Assembly (NCBI GenBank): GCA_934162615.1
Contig: CAKPJK010000025.1
Span: forward strand, 1 to 22,390
Direction: 5' to 3'
Length of the DNA stretch: 22,390 nucleotides
Origin: an uncultured Clostridia bacterium
GTDB lineage: Bacteria > Bacillota > Clostridia > TANB77 > CAG-508
This document shows positions 1 to 7,824 of this stretch, one piece after another. Made by a program: the position numbers and the translations under genes. The stretch's first letter is position 1. Every line of letters starts with the position of its first letter. A model generated the notes under the pieces. The model did not search any database and was not told the origin of the DNA. It saw only the letters and a list, made by a program, of their open reading frames with translations.

Positions 1-6
1 CTGTGC

Positions 7-57
7 AATGTAGTTTTATATATTAGGAAAGTTGCATAACTTTCCTAATATATAAAA
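7..57. repeat. Dispersed palindromic repeat, intact copy
   Basis: Positions 14-33 and 38-57 form a perfect 20-bp inverted repeat with a 4-nt loop (GCAT). The palindrome is preceded by AATGTAG at 7-13. A degenerate copy with the same AATGTAG prefix lies at 15300-15349. It starts 4 nt beyond the metK terminator hairpin. It is too small to encode anything; it could be a MITE-like or REP-like element, or a second stem of the transcription end. Confidence 0.7.
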
Positions 58-83
58 TTAAGGAACTATGTTTTCATAGTTCC
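52..83 (-). terminator. metK intrinsic terminator
   Basis: Arms GGAACTATG (62-70) and CATAGTTCC (75-83) make a perfect 9-bp stem with a 4-nt loop. Read on the minus strand, the stem is followed by TTAATTTTAT. It lies 34 nt past the metK stop codon. Confidence 0.75.
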
Positions 84-116
84 CCTAAATGTTGGTTATT
101 TGGCAGGTGTGCATTC

Positions 117-1226
117 CTACATCTCTATAATTTTCTCCCACTCCAAATCTTCTTTTCCAAAATGTCCATAGTTTGTCGTTTTTGTATAAATAGGCTCTCT
201 AAGTTTTAAATATTCAATAATCCCATTTGGTGTTAAATCAAATTTTTCTCTTACCATATTTGCTAATTCTTCGTCTGATTTCTTACCTGTACCAAAAGTA
301 TTTACACATATAGAAAGAGGTTCTTTCATACCAATAGCATATGAAATTTGTATCTCACATTTTTCTGCATATCCATTTGCAACTATATTTTTAGCAATAT
401 GTCTTAACATATATGCACCACTTCTGTCTACTTTTGTTGCATCTTTTCCCGAAAAAGCCCCCCCTCCATGACGAGCATATCCACCATAAGTGTCTGCTAT
501 TATTTTTCTACCTGTTAGTCCTGTATCTCCAAGTGGTCCTCCTATTATAAATCTTCCTGTTGGATTTATATATATTTTGGTGTTTTTGTCCATCATTTTT
601 TCTGGTATTACTGCTTTTATTACCTTTTCAGTAATGTCATTTTTCAATTGCTCCACTGTTATTTCTGGTAAATGTTGTGTTGAAATTAATATTGTTTCTA
701 TTCTTTTTGGTTTATTATTCTCATATTCTACTGTTACCTGTGTTTTTCCATCTGGGCGTAAATATGGTATTTCTTTTTGTTTTCGTACATCTGTTAGTTT
801 TTTTGCTAATTTATGTGCTATTGATATTGCATATGGCATATATTCTTCTGTTTCATTTGATGCATAACCAAACATTATTCCCTGGTCACCCGCTCCACCT
901 GTATTTACTCCTAATGCAATGTCTGGACTTTGTTTTGTAATATCTATATCTATTTTACATGTTCTATAATCCATATCTGTTTTTTCATTGTCATAACCTA
1001 TATTTTTTATTATTTGCCTTACTACATTTTCTATATTTACTTGTCCCTTTGATGTAACTTGTCCTGCTATTGTTACAGTGTTTCCTGTTACAAATGTTTC
1101 TACTGCTACTCTTGAATATTTATCTTGTTTTAGATATTCATCTAATATACTGTCTGATATTAAATCTGCGACTTTGTCTGGGTGCCCCTCTGTTACACTT
1201 TCTGATGTAAAATAATATTTGTTCAT
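117..1226 (-). CDS. metK: S-adenosylmethionine synthetase
   Basis: Makes S-adenosylmethionine from methionine and ATP in the cytosol; the product feeds methyltransferases and radical SAM enzymes, several of which are encoded in this window. The protein is 369 residues, slightly shorter than the usual 380-400. Visible signatures are GHPDK at residues 14-18, the GAGDQGIMFGYA segment near residue 112 and the GGGAFSGKDATKVDRSGAY phosphate-binding stretch in the C-terminal half, which together are diagnostic for MetK. The ATG is preceded by GGAGG with 5 nt spacing. I see no SAM riboswitch in the 121 nt upstream; a weak TATAAT at 1322-1327 (minus) could serve a promoter, or the gene may be read from the DUF45 gene upstream. 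It ends in TAG, followed by a terminator. Confidence 0.97.
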   Translation of the reverse strand: MNKYYFTSESVTEGHPDKVADLISDSILDEYLKQDKYSRVAVETFVTGNTVTIAGQVTSKGQVNIENVVRQIIKNIGYDNEKTDMDYRTCKIDIDITKQSPDIALGVNTGGAGDQGIMFGYASNETEEYMPYAISIAHKLAKKLTDVRKQKEIPYLRPDGKTQVTVEYENNKPKRIETILISTQHLPEITVEQLKNDITEKVIKAVIPEKMMDKNTKIYINPTGRFIIGGPLGDTGLTGRKIIADTYGGYARHGGGAFSGKDATKVDRSGAYMLRHIAKNIVANGYAEKCEIQISYAIGMKEPLSICVNTFGTGKKSDEELANMVREKFDLTPNGIIEYLKLREPIYTKTTNYGHFGKEDLEWEKIIEM

Positions 1227-1347
1227 TGCTTCCTCCTATAATATTTAATTTAAAATTTTAACATACCTTTTGCAATTTTTAACCATAGTAAAAAATTATA
1301 ATTTTTAAATTACTTATCCATATTATAGTCATTATTTCTTTAATTTA

Positions 1348-1872
1348 CTATATATTATCAACAATTCTTTCATATTTTTTATAATTAGGTTCATATTTTT
1401 CTAACATTTTTCTAAATCCTTTACAATGACTTTTATATTTTAAATGACAATATTCATGTAAAACTATATAATCTATTACCTCTCTATCATATTTTACTAT
1501 TTCAGGATTTATTATTATTTTTTTTGCCTCGCATTTTCCAAGTTCTTCACTCATTTTTCTAATTTCGTAATCTTCTGGTGCAAATCCTAATAAAATTCTT
1601 GTTTTCTCCATTGCTCTTTCTACTTCGACCTTTGCAATTTGTTCGTACATTTTATCTATTGCTATATCTAATATTCTTTCTTTGTTTGCTTTTTTATATT
1701 TGTTTGGTAGTGATATTTTTATAATCTTATCTTCTACGTCTAATTCAGCAACTTTGATATTTTTATATACTATTTTAACTTTATAATCTGTTCCTAATAC
1801 AGGCACTGGATGTCTTTCCGCAGTTTCTTCTATTGTTATTTTTAAGTTAATTTTCTTTGTCATTATTTTCAT
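1348..1872 (-). CDS. YgjP/DUF45-family zinc metallopeptidase-like protein
   Basis: A 174-residue cytosolic protein of the YgjP-like (DUF45, SprT/WLM-related) family. The zinc site is visible as H139-E-Y-C-H143 followed by a third histidine at H149 (KSHCKGF), and the C-terminal pattern FRKMLEKYEPNYKKYE is typical of the family. E. coli YgjP is a small zinc-dependent metallopeptidase-like protein; the substrate is unknown here. The start at 1872 has AAGGAG 9 nt upstream and is preferred over the inner ATG at 1863. A TTGACA/17/TAAAAT promoter lies upstream at 1931-1959. It precedes metK by 121 nt on the same strand without an obvious strong terminator, so co-transcription is possible. There is no signal peptide. 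Confidence 0.82.
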   Translation of the reverse strand: MKIMTKKINLKITIEETAERHPVPVLGTDYKVKIVYKNIKVAELDVEDKIIKISLPNKYKKANKERILDIAIDKMYEQIAKVEVERAMEKTRILLGFAPEDYEIRKMSEELGKCEAKKIIINPEIVKYDREVIDYIVLHEYCHLKYKSHCKGFRKMLEKYEPNYKKYERIVDNI

Positions 1873-1930
1873 TTCATATCACTCCTTACAAATTTATGTT
1901 TTACGAAACATCGTTCGCTTTGTTGTACAT

Positions 1931-1959
1931 ATTTTATATTCTTTTTTACATTTTGTCAA
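1931..1959 (-). promoter_or_regulatory. Promoter of the DUF45 gene
   Basis: On the minus strand TTGACA (1954-1959) and TAAAAT (1931-1936) are separated by 17 nt, followed by a leader of about 50 nt to the start codon at 1872. Confidence 0.65.
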
Positions 1960-2077
1960 TACTTTTTTGCAAAAAAAATAAATTTTTGTTCGGTATCTAT
2001 AAAAGCCATCAACGTCAATATTTTCAGCCAATTTCAAATATTTTAATTTTCAATTTTACATTATATTTTGCAAGTTA

Positions 2078-2106
2078 TTGACTTCTAAGCTCAATGCTTG
2101 TATAAT
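2078..2106 (+). promoter_or_regulatory. Promoter of mutS2
   Basis: TTGACT (2078-2083), 17 nt, TATAAT (2101-2106), about 27 nt upstream of the mutS2 ribosome binding site. It is divergent from the DUF45 promoter; the 118 nt between the two promoters hold nothing else I can recognise. Confidence 0.8.
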
Positions 2107-2139
2107 TAAAACATAAAATAAAAGAAAAGGACCATAAAA

Positions 2140-4503
2140 ATGAAAAATAAATATTTAGACAAACTAGAATACTCAAAAATTTTAAACTTACTATCAAATT
2201 ATGCACACACATACATTGGAAAAAACATGTGCAAAAATTTGATACCATCAAACAACAAAGAAAACGTCAAAAAAAGCCTAGCGGAAACTGAAGAAACACT
2301 TAACATTTTATACAGATGTAACACACCTCCAATTTCCGAAATCGCCGACAATACAAAAAATCTAAAAACAATTGAATCATATGGAACTCTTTCTATAAAA
2401 TCAATTTTAGAATTAACAAACATTTTAAAAATGGCAGATGAACTAAAAAAGTATTTTTATAATGATTTTTTAGATTCCACTGAATTTATATATTTAACTG
2501 ATATTTTTTCAAAACTATATTCTAATAGTTCCATTATCGAAAAAATATCTTACAGTATTATTGACGAAAATACAATTGACGATAGGGCTTCAAAAAATCT
2601 GGCTTCTATCCGAAAAAAACAACGTAATATCGAGCAAGATATAAAAACAAAATTAAATACTTTTTTGCATTCATCTACATATTCAAAATACATTCAAGAA
2701 AATGTTATTACAATTAGAAATGACCGTTATGTAATACCTGTAAAAGACGAATATAGAGGACAAATTAAAGGTTTTGTTCATGATATTTCAAGTTCTGGTT
2801 CAACAGTATTTATTGAACCAATTTCAGTTTTTGAATTAAATAATGAACTTGCCAATTTAAAGAATGAAGAGAACTTAGAAATAGAAAAAATCTTACAAGA
2901 TTTAAGCAAATTATTTTACCCTTATTCGAATGAAATACAAGAAGATATTGAATGTATTGGCAAACTCGATTTTGCTTTTGCAAAGGCTAAATATTCAAAA
3001 GCCATACATGGTATAACACCTAAAATAAATACGCAAAAACAAATCATTTTGAAAGATGCAAAACATCCGCTTTTAGAACAAGAAAAAGCAGTTCCTATTT
3101 CACTAGAATTAGGTACAACATTTAATACTTTAGTTATAACAGGCCCAAATACTGGTGGAAAAACGGTTACATTAAAAACTGTTGGACTTTTAACTGCAAT
3201 GGCTTGTAGTGGTCTTAATATTCCAGCCTCAACACAATCTTCTATCTATGTATTTGATAATATTTTTGCTGATATTGGCGATGACCAAAGTATTTCTGAA
3301 TCACTAAGTACATTTTCTGCACACATGACAAATATTGTTGATATTGTTAAAAACTCAACAGAAAATTCATTAATTTTGGTTGACGAATTAGGCTCTGGAA
3401 CAGACCCAGTCGAAGGTGCTTCGCTTGCAATTAGTGTTTTAGATTACTTTAAATCAAACTCCTCTTTAACAGTTGCAACAACACATTATCAAGAGTTAAA
3501 AAAATATGCATTAATAACCGATGGATTTGAAAATGCTTCTGTCGAATTTGATGTAAATACATTGTCACCTACATATCACCTATTAATTGGTGTGCCTGGA
3601 AAAAGTAATGCTTTTGAAATTAGTAGAAAACTTGGTCTGCCAGATTCAATAATAAATGAAGCAAAAGGCAACTTAACAAAAAATGATATTGATTTTGAAG
3701 AATTACTTAAAAATATTTATGATAATAAATCTAAAATTGAAAATGAAAAATTAGAAATTTCTAAAAAACTAAATGAAATTTCAGAACTTAAAAAATCATT
3801 AGAACGTGACAATACAAAACTTAATGAGCAAGAACGTGAAATCATTAATAATGCCAAAATCAAAGCTAGAAATATTTTACTTGATGCAAAAGAAGAGGCA
3901 AATGAAATAATTTCTAAAATGAATGATGTTTCTAAATCTAATAGTGATTTGAATAATTTAAGAAATAAACTTAATAAAGACATTAAAGATATCTCAGCAA
4001 CTTCATTGTCTAATAATGTTGCAAAAGAATCAAAATCTGCTATTTCTGTTGAAGATGCAAAACCCAACACAGAAGTTTTTGTAACTACTTTAGGCCAAAA
4101 TGGTATTATAGTTTCTAATGTTTCTAAATCAAATGAAGTTCAAGTTCAAGTTGGTAGTATGAAACTTAGTGTTAATTTAAAGTATTTGGAAAAAATCATC
4201 AATAAAAATAAGACTAATAAATCAACAAGTTCTTATAGTTCAGTTTCTAAAGCCAAAAATGTTAGTTCAGAAATTAACGTTATTGGTTTAAATGTTGAAG
4301 AAGCAGTTTTTGTTGTTGACAAATTTTTAGATGACTGCTCTATTGCAAATCTTCAAACTGTAAGGATTGTCCATGGTAAAGGTACTGGAAAATTGCGTGA
4401 AGGTATTCACAAATTTTTGAAATCAAATTCGCGTGTTAAGTCTTTTAGAGTTGGTACTTATGGTGAAGGAGAAATGGGAGTTACAGTTGTTGAATTAAAA
4501 TAG
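2140..4503 (+). CDS. mutS2: MutS2 ATPase with C-terminal Smr domain
   Basis: A 787-residue MutS2 protein, the normal length. MutS2 is a homodimeric ABC-type ATPase known for suppressing recombination and, in B. subtilis, for splitting collided ribosomes. In order: core/lever region (1-320), Walker A GPNTGGKT at 335-342, Walker B ending at D415-E416 followed by GSGTDP (418-423), a long charged coiled coil (about 515-630), a KOW-like linker (about 640-695) and an Smr domain (about 710-787) with HGKGTG at 745-750. The Smr motif usually written LDLRG reads INVIG at 712-716, so its acidic residue and arginine are absent. The ATG is preceded by AAAAGGACC. The gene stands alone, facing leftward-transcribed genes, with its own promoter and terminator. 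Confidence 0.95.
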   Translation: MKNKYLDKLEYSKILNLLSNYAHTYIGKNMCKNLIPSNNKENVKKSLAETEETLNILYRCNTPPISEIADNTKNLKTIESYGTLSIKSILELTNILKMADELKKYFYNDFLDSTEFIYLTDIFSKLYSNSSIIEKISYSIIDENTIDDRASKNLASIRKKQRNIEQDIKTKLNTFLHSSTYSKYIQENVITIRNDRYVIPVKDEYRGQIKGFVHDISSSGSTVFIEPISVFELNNELANLKNEENLEIEKILQDLSKLFYPYSNEIQEDIECIGKLDFAFAKAKYSKAIHGITPKINTQKQIILKDAKHPLLEQEKAVPISLELGTTFNTLVITGPNTGGKTVTLKTVGLLTAMACSGLNIPASTQSSIYVFDNIFADIGDDQSISESLSTFSAHMTNIVDIVKNSTENSLILVDELGSGTDPVEGASLAISVLDYFKSNSSLTVATTHYQELKKYALITDGFENASVEFDVNTLSPTYHLLIGVPGKSNAFEISRKLGLPDSIINEAKGNLTKNDIDFEELLKNIYDNKSKIENEKLEISKKLNEISELKKSLERDNTKLNEQEREIINNAKIKARNILLDAKEEANEIISKMNDVSKSNSDLNNLRNKLNKDIKDISATSLSNNVAKESKSAISVEDAKPNTEVFVTTLGQNGIIVSNVSKSNEVQVQVGSMKLSVNLKYLEKIINKNKTNKSTSSYSSVSKAKNVSSEINVIGLNVEEAVFVVDKFLDDCSIANLQTVRIVHGKGTGKLREGIHKFLKSNSRVKSFRVGTYGEGEMGVTVVELK

Positions 4504-4528
4504 AAAAAAAGAGAAAATTGGATATTAT

Positions 4529-4590
4529 CGATGATACTGAAAAAGTCATAAAAAACATTTTTCAGTATCATCGTGTTAGTCCTTTTTTTT
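4529..4590. terminator. Bidirectional terminator between mutS2 and the dCMP deaminase gene
   Basis: Arms 4529-4544 and 4558-4573 form a perfect 16-bp stem around a 13-nt loop. A T-run follows on the plus strand (4583-4591) and an A-rich stretch precedes it (4502-4517), so it can serve both converging genes. Confidence 0.85.
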
Positions 4591-4600
4591 TCTCAATCTT

Positions 4601-5110
4601 TTATTTAAGTTCTATCTCTATTTTTTTATCTTCTTTTAAATCGATTTTTCTATACTTAACTCCACAGCAGTCAAACAATTTTCTTGATGCAATGTTGTTT
4701 TCAGAATCTGCATATTTATCAGACAAATAAACAACTTCTTTTATCCCTGATTGAATAATAATTTTAGCACATTCATTACATGGAAATAAATCAACATATA
4801 TTTTTGCATTTTCTAAATCTTTTTTGCTTCCTCTGTAATTTAAAATTGCGTTTAATTCTGCATGACAAACATATGGATATTTTGTATCTAAGTTGTTTCC
4901 TTCTCTTGCCCATGGAAATTCTTCGTCACTAAATCCATTTGGTGCACCATTGTATCCTATTGATAAAATTCTGTTATCGTTACTTACAATGCATGCTCCT
5001 ACTTGCGTTGATGGGTCTTTGCTTCTCATTGCTGATAGTTTTGCTATTGCCATAAAGTATTCTTCCCAACTTATATAATTTTCTCTTTTTTTATTTACGT
5101 CTCCGCTCAT
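4601..5110 (-). CDS. Deoxycytidylate (dCMP) deaminase
   Basis: A 169-residue zinc-dependent deaminase of the ComEB/DCTD type, converting dCMP to dUMP for thymidylate synthase. Zinc ligands and catalytic glutamate are seen as H83-A-E85 and P110-C111-N-E-C114, and the substrate-loop pattern YNGAPNGF is at 53-60, characteristic of dCMP rather than cytidine deaminases. The start is supported by AAGGAGG 7 nt upstream. It is the last gene of the thyA-folA-splB-deaminase group, which fits dTMP supply, although a plausible promoter just upstream (5145-5173) suggests it can also be transcribed independently. Confidence 0.9.
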   Translation of the reverse strand: MSGDVNKKRENYISWEEYFMAIAKLSAMRSKDPSTQVGACIVSNDNRILSIGYNGAPNGFSDEEFPWAREGNNLDTKYPYVCHAELNAILNYRGSKKDLENAKIYVDLFPCNECAKIIIQSGIKEVVYLSDKYADSENNIASRKLFDCCGVKYRKIDLKEDKKIEIELK

Positions 5111-5144
5111 ATAAAAGCCTCCTTAAATAACTTTCTATATGAAC

Positions 5145-5173
5145 ATATTACTATATAATTCCAGAAATATCAA
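5145..5173 (-). promoter_or_regulatory. Possible promoter of the dCMP deaminase gene
   Basis: TTGATA (5168-5173), 17 nt, TAATAT (5145-5150) on the minus strand, followed by a leader of about 30 nt. Each hexamer departs from consensus at one or more positions, so this is moderate support only. Confidence 0.5.
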
Positions 5174-5198
5174 TATTTTATAACAAATTTCATTTTTT

Positions 5199-6197
5199 CT
5201 AAACAATATACATTATCTCATTATTAGGAAAATACTTCTCCATCTGCTCTCTCAAAAAAATCTCACCATCAACTCTATATTGATTTTTATACATATACTT
5301 GCCTTTCCCCCTGCCAGTCATCATATCCTTATTATACAAATTAATAGCATTAGGGAAAGCCTCTTCATTAATTTTTGTATGGACAAAACTATATGTCATA
5401 AAAATAATTTCAAAAAACACATCTTTCTTAACTTTTTCTGTTAATCCCTCTGCCAACTGTTTTATCAATTCAGAATATAACTCCTTCCAGTTTTCAACCA
5501 TAATTACTGGTGCTATTAAAATTCCAATTTTATAACCCGCTTCTTTTAATTTGTTTATAGCCTCAATTCTTTCCTTTAATCTTGAAGTTCCGAACTCAAC
5601 TCTATTAATAATCAATTCTGGATTAACACTCATTCTAACAGTAACTTTTCCTTGATGGTCGACATTTAAAATATCGTCAACCATATCAAATTTTGTTGGA
5701 AATGTGAGATGCCCCTTTGAAGATTTTTTAAAATTTTCTATTGTCCATGGTAAGTTTCCTGTAATTGTATTTTCTAAAATCAAATCACTATTACTACCAA
5801 TTTCAAAAGTTAAGTCCTTTTCTGATTTATTTGCAACTTTTATTATTTTATCCAACATTTGCTCTCTATTTACAAATAGCCTCAAATATGCGCATTTATT
5901 ATAATTACACACCAAATAACAATACATACATGCAGCAGTACAACCTGATGATGTATATGGTACTAAATAATCTGATGTTTTATGGTTATCTACAAATTTG
6001 TGTGTTTTCCTTACCCCTATTATTAAATTTCTTTTCATATCCATAAATTCTTTGTTTTGCTTTTTTCGCATTTCTTCTATATTATTATGATTTTCTATTT
6101 CTACTTTCGGAACATCTTCATATTTTTCTAATAATTGTTTTCCTAATTCATAATTTTCAATTTCTTTTTCAAAATAAATAGCTTTAGGTTTAAACAT
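5199..6197 (-). CDS. splB: Spore photoproduct lyase-like radical SAM protein
   Basis: Looks like spore photoproduct lyase, the radical SAM enzyme that reverts the thymine dimer 5-thyminyl-5,6-dihydrothymine in germinating spores. I place the start at 6197, where GGAGTG lies 7 nt upstream; an in-frame start at 6242 would add 15 residues but has no ribosome binding site. That gives 332 residues against about 342 in B. subtilis. The radical SAM cluster is C86-x3-C90-x2-C93, and the two tyrosines of the proposed radical relay flank the last cysteine (Y92, Y94). IGVRKTHKF, TFPTKF and the GTSRLKERIEA stretch match SplB as I remember it. The expected H-donor cysteine (Cys141 of B. subtilis) aligns with S135 in the EIGSNSD segment; two extra cysteines (C97, C102) follow the cluster. 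It sits between folA and the dCMP deaminase gene. Substrate is inferred. Confidence 0.82.
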   Translation of the reverse strand: MFKPKAIYFEKEIENYELGKQLLEKYEDVPKVEIENHNNIEEMRKKQNKEFMDMKRNLIIGVRKTHKFVDNHKTSDYLVPYTSSGCTAACMYCYLVCNYNKCAYLRLFVNREQMLDKIIKVANKSEKDLTFEIGSNSDLILENTITGNLPWTIENFKKSSKGHLTFPTKFDMVDDILNVDHQGKVTVRMSVNPELIINRVEFGTSRLKERIEAINKLKEAGYKIGILIAPVIMVENWKELYSELIKQLAEGLTEKVKKDVFFEIIFMTYSFVHTKINEEAFPNAINLYNKDMMTGRGKGKYMYKNQYRVDGEIFLREQMEKYFPNNEIMYIV

Positions 6198-6317
6198 AAT
6201 ATTCACTCCGTTTCTATCAATAAAGACATTCCTTTTTGACATTTTCGTTTTTATTAGTTTAACCTAAAGCTTTTATTTTATTATTTATTTTTAATCATTT
6301 TTTATTACATAAATATA

Positions 6318-6806
6318 TTATTTTCTAACATAAGTAACATATTCATAATCAAAATCATTAACACCATCAGATGGACCTTGTTCTCTTTCAACTTCTTTCC
6401 ATTCATTTTCATTAATTCTTGGAAATAAAGCATCTCCTTCAAAGTCTTTGTCTATTTGTGTTACATACATCTTTTTGCAATATGGCATTAACAAATTATA
6501 AATAATTGCACCACCAATTACAAAATTTTCTTCTTCATCATCCATATATGGTTGTAATTCTAACAAAGAATGAACAACTTTTACATAGTCTGAATCTATA
6601 TTAAAATCCGGATTTCTACTTAATATGATATGCATTCTATCTGGAAGAATTCCTCCTAAGGATTCAAATGTTTTTCTTCCCATTATTATTGTATGTCCTG
6701 TTGTTTTTTCTTTAAATCTTTTTAAATCATCTGGCAATTTCCAAAGCATACCATTGTCTTTTCCTATAATATTATTTTTTGCTTTTGCTACTATTATACT
6801 TAACAT
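6318..6806 (-). CDS. folA: Dihydrofolate reductase
   Basis: Reduces dihydrofolate to tetrahydrofolate with NADPH, recycling the folate oxidised by thymidylate synthase. The 162-residue length is standard. Motifs: NNIIGKDNGMLWKLPDDLK with the catalytic acid at D26/D27, NADPH-binding GRKTFESLG (43-51), ILSRN (61-65), the IGGAIIYNL stretch (98-105), and DALFP near the C-terminus. The ATG has AAAGGAG 8 nt upstream. It follows thyA by 75 nt on the same strand, the classical thyA-folA arrangement. Confidence 0.96.
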   Translation of the reverse strand: MLSIIVAKAKNNIIGKDNGMLWKLPDDLKRFKEKTTGHTIIMGRKTFESLGGILPDRMHIILSRNPDFNIDSDYVKVVHSLLELQPYMDDEEENFVIGGAIIYNLLMPYCKKMYVTQIDKDFEGDALFPRINENEWKEVEREQGPSDGVNDFDYEYVTYVRK

Positions 6807-6881
6807 TTCTTTTGCTCCTTTAAACTATAATATTGTGACTTAGGAAATACCTAAAACACATAAATTCAAAACTCAATTACA

Positions 6882-7739
6882 TTAAATAGCAACTGGAATT
6901 TTTCCAAGTTTAATTTCTTTATTGTAATCATAATCTTGAATTTCAAAATCTTCAACCTTAAATTCATAAAAGTCTTTTGTTGGATTATTAATGACTAATT
7001 TTGGACTACACTCAACTGGTTCTGCATCAATTAGTTTTTTAATTAATGGCACATGTCTATCATAAATATGACAGTCTCCAATATTATGTGTTAAAGTTCC
7101 AACTTCAAGTCCTGAAACTTGTGCAAACATACATAATAATGCAGCATATTGCATTGTGTTCCAACCATTTGCTGCCAACATATCTTGTGAACGTTGATTT
7201 AAAATAAGATGAAGTTTTCCACCTTTTACTAACCATTGTGTAGAATATGCACAAGGCTCTAAGTTCATATCTTTTAACTCAGCATGATTAAATAGATTTG
7301 TCATTATTCTACGGCTTGCAGGGTCATTTTTTAACAAATACAAGGCATAATCAACTTGGTCCATTTTTTGAATTCCTTCTTTTGTTTTAAATTCATACTT
7401 TTGTGCAAATTGATATCCATATGCTTTTCCAATTGTTCCATCTTCTCCTGCCCATTGGTCCCAAATATGTGAATTTAATTCACTTACCTTATTTGATTTT
7501 TTCTGCCAAATCCACAAAATTTCGTCAATTGCTCTTTTTACAGTTTGACTGTTGTTTCTTAATGTTATCATTGGAAATTCTTTTCCTACATCATATACAT
7601 TTTGAACACCAACTATTGAAATATAATTTGCCTCTGAACCATCTTCCCATCTAGTTCTTACACCTGTTCCTTCTGAAGAATATCCTTCCTCTAGAATTCT
7701 TTTACAAGTTTCTTTAAAATGTCTATCTGCTTCTGTCAT
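6882..7739 (-). CDS. thyA: Thymidylate synthase
   Basis: Converts dUMP to dTMP with methylenetetrahydrofolate. It is 285 residues and belongs to the folate-dependent ThyA family, not the flavin-dependent ThyX. The nucleophile is Cys163 in the EPCAYS context. The dUMP-binding region reads NQRSQD (181-186) followed by N194 of GWN, and the late motif GDCHIYDRH (221-229) is intact. The EPCAY and RSQD versions resemble the B. subtilis ThyA branch more than the E. coli type. GGAGGG lies 6 nt before the ATG, and an extended -10 is seen upstream (7780-7788). It is the first gene of the thymine-nucleotide group. Confidence 0.96.
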   Translation of the reverse strand: MTEADRHFKETCKRILEEGYSSEGTGVRTRWEDGSEANYISIVGVQNVYDVGKEFPMITLRNNSQTVKRAIDEILWIWQKKSNKVSELNSHIWDQWAGEDGTIGKAYGYQFAQKYEFKTKEGIQKMDQVDYALYLLKNDPASRRIMTNLFNHAELKDMNLEPCAYSTQWLVKGGKLHLILNQRSQDMLAANGWNTMQYAALLCMFAQVSGLEVGTLTHNIGDCHIYDRHVPLIKKLIDAEPVECSPKLVINNPTKDFYEFKVEDFEIQDYDYNKEIKLGKIPVAI

Positions 7740-7779
7740 TTTAAACCCTCCTCTTATAAACTTTATTAATTATAAACTG

Positions 7780-7788
7780 ATTATAACA
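7780..7788 (-). promoter_or_regulatory. Extended -10 promoter of thyA
   Basis: TGTTATAAT on the minus strand, an extended -10 element (TG-n-TATAAT). The region 17 nt further upstream has no good -35. This would separate the thyA group from the PflX-like gene. Confidence 0.55.
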
Positions 7789-7824
7789 CACCAAATTACA
7801 TTTTTCTACATTTTTTTGATATTT

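Noticed and set aside
490..940. Plus-strand open frames antisense to metK
   Set aside because: Hydrophobic low-complexity translations without start signals, on the reverse of a clear MetK gene.
1227..1347. Possible SAM riboswitch upstream of metK
   Set aside because: The interval is only 121 nt, very AT-rich, and shows no multi-helix aptamer; only a weak AAAAATTATAATTTTT palindrome is present.
6198..6242. Extended N-terminus of the SplB-like protein
   Set aside because: The upstream ATG at 6242 has no ribosome binding site, whereas the ATG at 6197 has GGAGTG 7 nt away and matches the start of known SplB proteins.
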